Of a DNA stretch of 9,726 nucleotides, positions 5,801 to 9,726 are shown piece after piece. Origin of the DNA: an uncultured Collinsella sp. (GTDB lineage Bacteria; Actinomycetota; Coriobacteriia; Coriobacteriales; Coriobacteriaceae); NCBI GenBank assembly GCA_900541195.1, contig UQIY01000061.1, positions 1 to 9,726 on the forward strand, read 5' to 3'. The number at the start of each line of letters is the position of its first letter. Position 1 is the first letter of the stretch. The notes below the pieces were generated by a model. That model made no database searches and was not told the origin of the DNA. It saw only the letters and a list, made by a program, of their open reading frames with translations. A program made the translations under genes and the position numbers.

Positions 5801-6538
5801 ATGGGCTTCTTTGACAAGATGTTCGAGAAGAAAGAGTGCGCGATTTGCGGTACCGAGCTGGGACTTTTGGGAAAGACCAAGATCAGCGAAGGTTACCTGT
5901 GCAAAGAGTGTGCCGGCAAACTCTCCCCCTACTTCCACGGCCATCGCTCCAGCACCGCGGACGATATCCGCGAGCAACTCGCCTACCGCGAGGCCAATGC
6001 CGAGCGCCTGGCGTCGTTCAACCCCACGCGCACGCTCTCTGCCGGGCGCACCACTATTATGCTCGACGAAGACGCGGGCCTGCTGATCATTACCTCGCAG
6101 AGCCGCTGGCGCGACGCCAATCCCGACATCATCGAGTTCTCGCAGGTACTCGGCTGCGATATGGATATCGACGAGCACCGCACCGAAATCTATCGCGAGA
6201 CAAAAGACGGCGAGCGCGAGAGCTACAATCCGCCGCGCTACGACCTGGATTACGACTTTAACCTGACCATCCACGTCAACACGCCGTACTTTACCGAGAT
6301 CAACCTGCGCGTGAACGACTCCACCATCGATCAGCGCGGTTCCATCGAATACCGCGAGGCCAAGCGCCAGGCAACCGAGGTCCGCGACGCGCTGGTGCAG
6401 CTGCGTCAGGAAACGCGCGACAGCGTCGTGGCCGCCAAGGCCCCCAAGACCGCGGTCACCTGCCCCTTCTGCGGTGCAACCACCATTCCCGATGCCAGTG
6501 GGCGCTGCGAATACTGTGGTGGCGCCATCGGCGCATAG
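5801..6538 (+). CDS. DUF4428 domain protein with C-terminal zinc ribbon
   Basis: The gene encodes 245 residues and starts after GGGAGG at a good distance. Residues 10-42 fit a DUF4428-type zinc-binding domain: C13-x2-C16, a GLLGKTKI segment, then C34-x2-C37. The centre (about 70-180) is beta-rich with no transmembrane segment and holds the pattern of a small PH-like or DUF fold that I cannot name. A charged helical stretch (183-210) leads to a second zinc knuckle, C221-x2-C224 and C236-x2-C239. It is probably cytoplasmic. Twenty-four bases separate it from the next gene, another zinc-ribbon protein, and the SPFH gene follows, so the three are likely one operon. Its role is not established; an adaptor that binds partners through zinc ribbons is inference. 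Confidence 0.88.
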   Translation: MGFFDKMFEKKECAICGTELGLLGKTKISEGYLCKECAGKLSPYFHGHRSSTADDIREQLAYREANAERLASFNPTRTLSAGRTTIMLDEDAGLLIITSQSRWRDANPDIIEFSQVLGCDMDIDEHRTEIYRETKDGERESYNPPRYDLDYDFNLTIHVNTPYFTEINLRVNDSTIDQRGSIEYREAKRQATEVRDALVQLRQETRDSVVAAKAPKTAVTCPFCGATTIPDASGRCEYCGGAIGA

Positions 6539-6562
6539 CCTCCGGCACGGAAAGGACCGATC

Positions 6563-7885
6563 ATGGCCTTCGAGAGCGTCAACTATCAGTGCCCCGCGTG
6601 TGGCGGCCCCCTTCACTTTGCCAGTGCCGAGCAAAAGCTCGTCTGCGACTACTGTGATTCGCGTTTTGAAGTCGAAGAGGTCGAGGCCCTCTATCGCGAG
6701 CGCCAGGACAAGGCAGATGCCAAAGCCGATGCCGCAGCCGCGGCTCCCAAACCTGCTGCCGACGATGCCGTGCAGGAGCTGGCTCAAAACGCCGGCTACA
6801 TCTGCTCGTCGTGCGGCGCCGAGCTGGTCTCGGACGGCACCGTCGCCGTTACCACCTGCCCGTACTGCGGCAACTCTGCCGTGGCACCCGGCCAGCTCTC
6901 GGGCGACTTCTCACCCGACCTGGTGATTCCGTTTAAGCTCGGGCGCGACGATGTCATGGCCGCGCTCAAAGACCACTACAAGGGCAAGATCCTGCTGCCC
7001 AAGAGCTTTGTCACCGGCAACCACATCGACGAGGTCCAAGGCGTTTACGTGCCGTTTTGGCTCTACGGCGCCCGCGTTGACGGCGAAGTGTGCTTTGACG
7101 CGACCAACGAGACCGTAACCGAAGAATCCGACCGCACCGTCACGACCACCGACCACTACGATGCCTACCGCAAGGGAAATATCTCGTTTGAGCGCGTGCC
7201 CGTCGACGGATCGTCCAAGATGCCCGACGGCCATATGGACGCCATCGAGCCGTTTGACTACGACGCGCTGCGCCCGTTCTCGGTCGCTTATATGCCCGGC
7301 TACATCGCCAACCGCTATGACGAGGATTGCGAAACCTGCAAGGCACGTGCCGAGCGTCGTATGGAAGAAAGTACGATTTCGGCCCTGCGCGAGACCGTCG
7401 TCGATGAGTATGACGACGCCACGGTTGAAAGCAAGCAGCTCGACTACACCTGGGAAGACAGCGACTACGCCCTGTTCCCCGTGTGGATGCTCTCCACCTC
7501 GTGGAACGGCAAGAGTTACCTGTTTGCCATGAACGGCCAGACCGGTCGCATGGTCGGCGAGCTCCCCTGCTCCAAGCCCAAGCTCGCCATCGCCTCGGTG
7601 CTGTCCTTTGTGATCGGGTTTGTCCTCTCCCAGATCCTCTTTATGGGAGAGAACGCCTTCAATCCGGACTACCTCACCTTCGATGTCGAGGGTATCCTCA
7701 TCAACATCGTCGCGCCGCTGATCATCGTGATCATCGCAGACGTGCTGCTGGTGGGCCAGCTCAAGACGGCCAACGAGGCCACCCACGCCGATTGCTACTG
7801 CGGCGAGCTCGACCTGACCGAGAAGCACGACACCTTCAGCCACACCGAGACCACCGTTGTCATGAAGGACAACAAGGACGATTAG
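6563..7885 (+). CDS. Zinc-ribbon membrane protein (TFIIB-type zinc ribbons, two transmembrane helices)
   Basis: The gene encodes 440 residues. Start 6563 has a GAAAGGA site 6 bases upstream. Two zinc ribbons lead: C10-x2-C13 with C28-x2-C31, and C81-x2-C84 with C99-x2-C102, joined by an Ala/Lys-rich linker (47-66). A large soluble domain follows (115-335), with the VPFWLYGARVDGE and ALFPVWMLSTSWNGKSYLFAMNGQTG segments typical of this family. Two hydrophobic helices (about 341-361 and 376-397) would anchor it as a hairpin with both ends in the cytoplasm. The tail has C411-x-C413 and a charged end. The layout resembles Bacillus subtilis YdjG, which with its partners brings the SPFH protein YdjI to the membrane. 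That the same happens here with the next gene is inference from family and order. Confidence 0.88.
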   Translation: MAFESVNYQCPACGGPLHFASAEQKLVCDYCDSRFEVEEVEALYRERQDKADAKADAAAAAPKPAADDAVQELAQNAGYICSSCGAELVSDGTVAVTTCPYCGNSAVAPGQLSGDFSPDLVIPFKLGRDDVMAALKDHYKGKILLPKSFVTGNHIDEVQGVYVPFWLYGARVDGEVCFDATNETVTEESDRTVTTTDHYDAYRKGNISFERVPVDGSSKMPDGHMDAIEPFDYDALRPFSVAYMPGYIANRYDEDCETCKARAERRMEESTISALRETVVDEYDDATVESKQLDYTWEDSDYALFPVWMLSTSWNGKSYLFAMNGQTGRMVGELPCSKPKLAIASVLSFVIGFVLSQILFMGENAFNPDYLTFDVEGILINIVAPLIIVIIADVLLVGQLKTANEATHADCYCGELDLTEKHDTFSHTETTVVMKDNKDD

Positions 7886-7933
7886 CCATTCTGACCAATA
7901 CCACCCGGCCTTTGACGAGAAAGGAAGATCACC

Positions 7934-9175
7934 ATGGGACTCTTGAAAGCTGGATTGGGCGCTGCCGGCGGCGTCATGGCCGACCAGTGGAAGGAATTTA
8001 TCTATTGCGAATCGATGCCCGCTGACGTCTTGGCCTGCAAGGGCAGCAAGCGCACCGGCGGCCGCAGCTCCAACACGCGCGGCGAGGACAACGTCATCTC
8101 AAACGGCTCCGTCATCGCCGTCAACGACGGCCAGGGCATGCTCGTGGTGCAAAACGGCAAGATCATCGAGGTCGCGCTGGAGCCTGGCGAGTTTGTCTTT
8201 GACACCGGCAGCGAGCCAAGCGTCTTTAGCGGCAATCTGGGCGACTCCATCAAGGAGACGTTCGCCAATATCGGCAGCCGCTTTACCTTTGGCGGCGACG
8301 CAGGCAAGGACCAGCGCGTCTACTTCATCAACACCAAGGAGATCATCGGCAACAAGTACGGCACCGCTTCGCCTGTGCCCTTCCGCGTGGTCGATAACAA
8401 CATTGGCCTGGACGTCGACATCTCCGTGCGCTGCAACGGCGAGTATTCGTACCGCATCACCAACCCGCTGCTGTTCTACACCAACGTGTGCGGCAACGTG
8501 ACCGATAGCTACACGCGCGATAAGATCGACAGCCAGCTTAAGTCCGAGCTGCTCACCGCTCTGCAGCCCGCCTTTGCCAAAATCTCGGAAATGGGCATTC
8601 GCTACAGCGCCATCCCCGGTCACACCACCGAGCTCGCCCGCGCGCTCAACGAGGTCCTCTCGGCCGACTGGCGCGACCTACGTGGCGTCGAGATCGTGAG
8701 CTTTGGCGTCAACTCCATCGCCGCCTCGCAAGAAGACGAGCAGATGATCAAGGACCTGCAGAAGGCCGCAGTCATGCGCGATCCCACCATGGCGGCCGCC
8801 AACATCGCCAGCGCCCAGAGCGACGCGATGCGCGCGGCAGCGGCCAACCCCAACGGCGCGATGGCAGGCTTTATGGGCATGGGCATGGCAGGTGGCATGG
8901 GCGGCATGAACGCTAGCCAGCTGTTTGCCGCCGGCCAGGCACAGCAGCAGGCTGCCCCGCAGCCGTCTCCGGCTCCCGCCCCCGCACCGGCACCCGCTGC
9001 CGCACCTGTGGCCGGCGCATGGACCTGCAGCTGCGGCGCCACCAACACCGGCAAGTTCTGCTCCGAGTGCGGCAGCCCCGCACCCGCCCCGGCACCGGCC
9101 AAGTGGTTCTGCCCCAACTGCGGTAGCGAAAACGGCGGCAAGTTCTGCAGCAACTGCGGAACACCCAGGCCCTAG
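7934..9175 (+). CDS. SPFH-domain protein (COG4260 'virion core protein'/YdjI-like) with two C-terminal zinc ribbons
   Basis: The gene encodes 413 residues, with an AAGGAAG site 6 bases before the ATG. The N-terminal segment 1-50 includes the family's QWKEFIYCESMPADVLACKG region. An SPFH/band-7-like domain covers about 55-265, followed by a short helix (267-300), a Gly/Met-rich stretch (305-330) and a Pro/Ala linker (341-360). Two zinc ribbons end the protein: C365-x-C367 with C376-x2-C379, and C393-x2-C396 with C405-x2-C408. There is no signal peptide or obvious membrane helix, so membrane contact would come through oligomerisation or the upstream membrane protein. Family members sit with PspA-type envelope-stress genes in Bacillus. 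It follows the zinc-ribbon membrane gene by 48 bases and is probably its operon partner. Confidence 0.92.
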   Translation: MGLLKAGLGAAGGVMADQWKEFIYCESMPADVLACKGSKRTGGRSSNTRGEDNVISNGSVIAVNDGQGMLVVQNGKIIEVALEPGEFVFDTGSEPSVFSGNLGDSIKETFANIGSRFTFGGDAGKDQRVYFINTKEIIGNKYGTASPVPFRVVDNNIGLDVDISVRCNGEYSYRITNPLLFYTNVCGNVTDSYTRDKIDSQLKSELLTALQPAFAKISEMGIRYSAIPGHTTELARALNEVLSADWRDLRGVEIVSFGVNSIAASQEDEQMIKDLQKAAVMRDPTMAAANIASAQSDAMRAAAANPNGAMAGFMGMGMAGGMGGMNASQLFAAGQAQQQAAPQPSPAPAPAPAPAAAPVAGAWTCSCGATNTGKFCSECGSPAPAPAPAKWFCPNCGSENGGKFCSNCGTPRP

Positions 9176-9194
9176 CCCCTTTATCTGGTAATTG

Positions 9195-9216
9195 GCGGGG
9201 GTTCCGCCACCCCCGC
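9195..9216 (+). terminator. Possible terminator after the SPFH gene
   Basis: GCGGGGG (9195-9201) pairs with CCCCCGC (9210-9216) around an 8-base loop, 19 bases after the SPFH stop. The tail is ATTTGCTTCT, only moderately T-rich, so it may attenuate rather than fully stop transcription into the lipoprotein gene. Confidence 0.55.
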
Positions 9217-9255
9217 ATTTGCTTCTATGGGTTTCGTTCGATAAAGGAGGACACC

Positions 9256-9677
9256 ATGAAGACAACGTTCAAAAAGTCCGTACTCGCATTCCTGACATGC
9301 GTCCTGGCGCTCGCCTTTGCCCTGACGGGCTGCAGCGGCGGCGGCAAAGACCCCAAGGCCAACTTCGTCGGCAGCTGGCAGTACTCGGGTGGAACCTTGG
9401 ACGGCGAAGAGCTCACCGATGAGTACATGGATATGCTCAAGGAGTGGGGCCTCAACTGTATCCTGATCCTCGACGAAGACGGCACGGGCGTCCTCGACAT
9501 GTTCCTTGAGGTCGCCGACCTGAAATGGGAGGCCAAGGACGCCACCACCGTAACGATTACCGCCGAAGATGAGTCGCACGACCTGAAGCTCAAGGACGAC
9601 AAGCTCGTCCTGGAGGTGGACGGCGACAAGCTTATCTTTACGAAGTCCGACAAGGATCTGTCCGGTACGGTGAAGAA
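9256..9677 (+). CDS. Putative lipoprotein, 3' end lost to adapter sequence
   Basis: The gene opens 5 bases after a very strong AAAGGAGG site. Residues 1-26 are a lipoprotein signal: KTTFKK, a hydrophobic core, then L23-T-G-C26. The mature part starts with a Gly-rich spacer and continues with NFVGSWQYSGG (about 36-46), a DEDGTGVL segment (73-80) and beta strands ending in KLIFTKSDKDL. This pattern is common in small lipocalin-like or DUF lipoproteins of Gram-positive gut bacteria; I do not assign a specific family. About 140 residues are genomic. From 9678 the frame runs on through Illumina adapter and would add a false tail beginning C-L-L-Y-T-S-P-S-P-R-D-R. The true end is not in the window, though it is probably close. 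It may be the last gene of the zinc-ribbon/SPFH operon, depending on the hairpin at 9195. Confidence 0.85.
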
Positions 9678-9726
9678 CTGTCTCTTATACACATCTCCGA
9701 GCCCACGAGACCGGAGCCTATCTCGT
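9678..9726 (+). other. Illumina Nextera adapter contamination (not genomic)
   Basis: Positions 9678-9696 are the 19-base Nextera mosaic end (CTGTCTCTTATACACATCT). Positions 9697-9711 are the read-2 transposon adapter part CCGAGCCCACGAGAC. Positions 9712-9719 (CGGAGCCT) fit an 8-base i7 index, and ATCTCGT at 9720-9726 is the beginning of the P7 sequence. The match is contiguous and in the right order. The bases should be masked. Confidence 0.98.

Noticed and set aside
5762..7843. Minus-strand ORFs (5762-6787 and 6911-7843) across the zinc-ribbon genes
   Set aside because: The plus-strand frames have paired zinc knuckles, good ribosome binding sites and operon spacing; the antisense frames have none of these.
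9225..9692. Minus-strand ORF of 155 codons starting M-Y-K-R-Q
   Set aside because: Its start codon and first residues come from the Nextera adapter, and the rest is antisense to the lipoprotein gene.

Overview
The window looks like a complete or near-complete assembly contig from a GC-rich Gram-positive bacterium. I would place it in the Coriobacteriia, probably Collinsella or a close relative. The basis is gene content (a DUF4428 / zinc-ribbon / SPFH cassette, a glucose-type PTS IIA, two lipoproteins with classic lipoboxes), strong AGGAGG-type ribosome binding sites, high GC, and many hairpin-forming intergenic repeats. This assignment is from recognition, not from a search.

Left part (1-2156). 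The minus strand carries a putative lipoprotein (90-647). Upstream of it is a stand-alone glucose-family PTS EIIA protein (881-1417) with a clear promoter and a textbook intrinsic terminator. Divergent from EIIA is an RpiR-type SIS domain (1593-2156) that has lost its helix-turn-helix half and is probably a pseudogene.

Middle part (2157-4934). A lower-GC Fic protein gene (2443-3615), SoFic-like with its own inhibitory motif and a C-terminal winged helix, has an AT-rich promoter region with repeated palindromic half-sites. It is bracketed by two 97-bp direct repeats (2159-2255, 3640-3736), each containing a long hairpin. Between Fic and pyrE there is no gene: the space is filled by the second 97-bp repeat, a 115-bp imperfect palindrome and a short hairpin abutting the pyrE stop codon. 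The palindrome right arm plus short hairpin is present again at 1-86, in the same position relative to the lipoprotein stop codon, and the two hairpins differ by compensatory base changes. pyrE (3979-4662, minus) encodes orotate phosphoribosyltransferase.

Right part (4852-9726). A ROK-family sugar kinase (4935-5657, minus) lacks its N-terminal ATP-binding part and is probably a pseudogene; a strong hairpin lies downstream. Divergent from it is a likely operon on the plus strand: a DUF4428 protein (5801-6538), a membrane protein with two N-terminal zinc ribbons (6563-7885) and an SPFH protein with two C-terminal zinc ribbons (7934-9175). A second lipoprotein follows (9256 onward). The zinc-ribbon membrane protein plus SPFH pair recalls the YdjG/YdjI partners of the Bacillus subtilis PspA envelope-stress operon, so a membrane-associated stress scaffold is a reasonable inference.

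The last 49 bases (9678-9726) are not genomic. They match the Illumina Nextera transposase/read-2 adapter, followed by an 8-base index and the start of the P7 sequence. The final lipoprotein is therefore cut by sequencing adapter, and the right end is an artefact of untrimmed reads.
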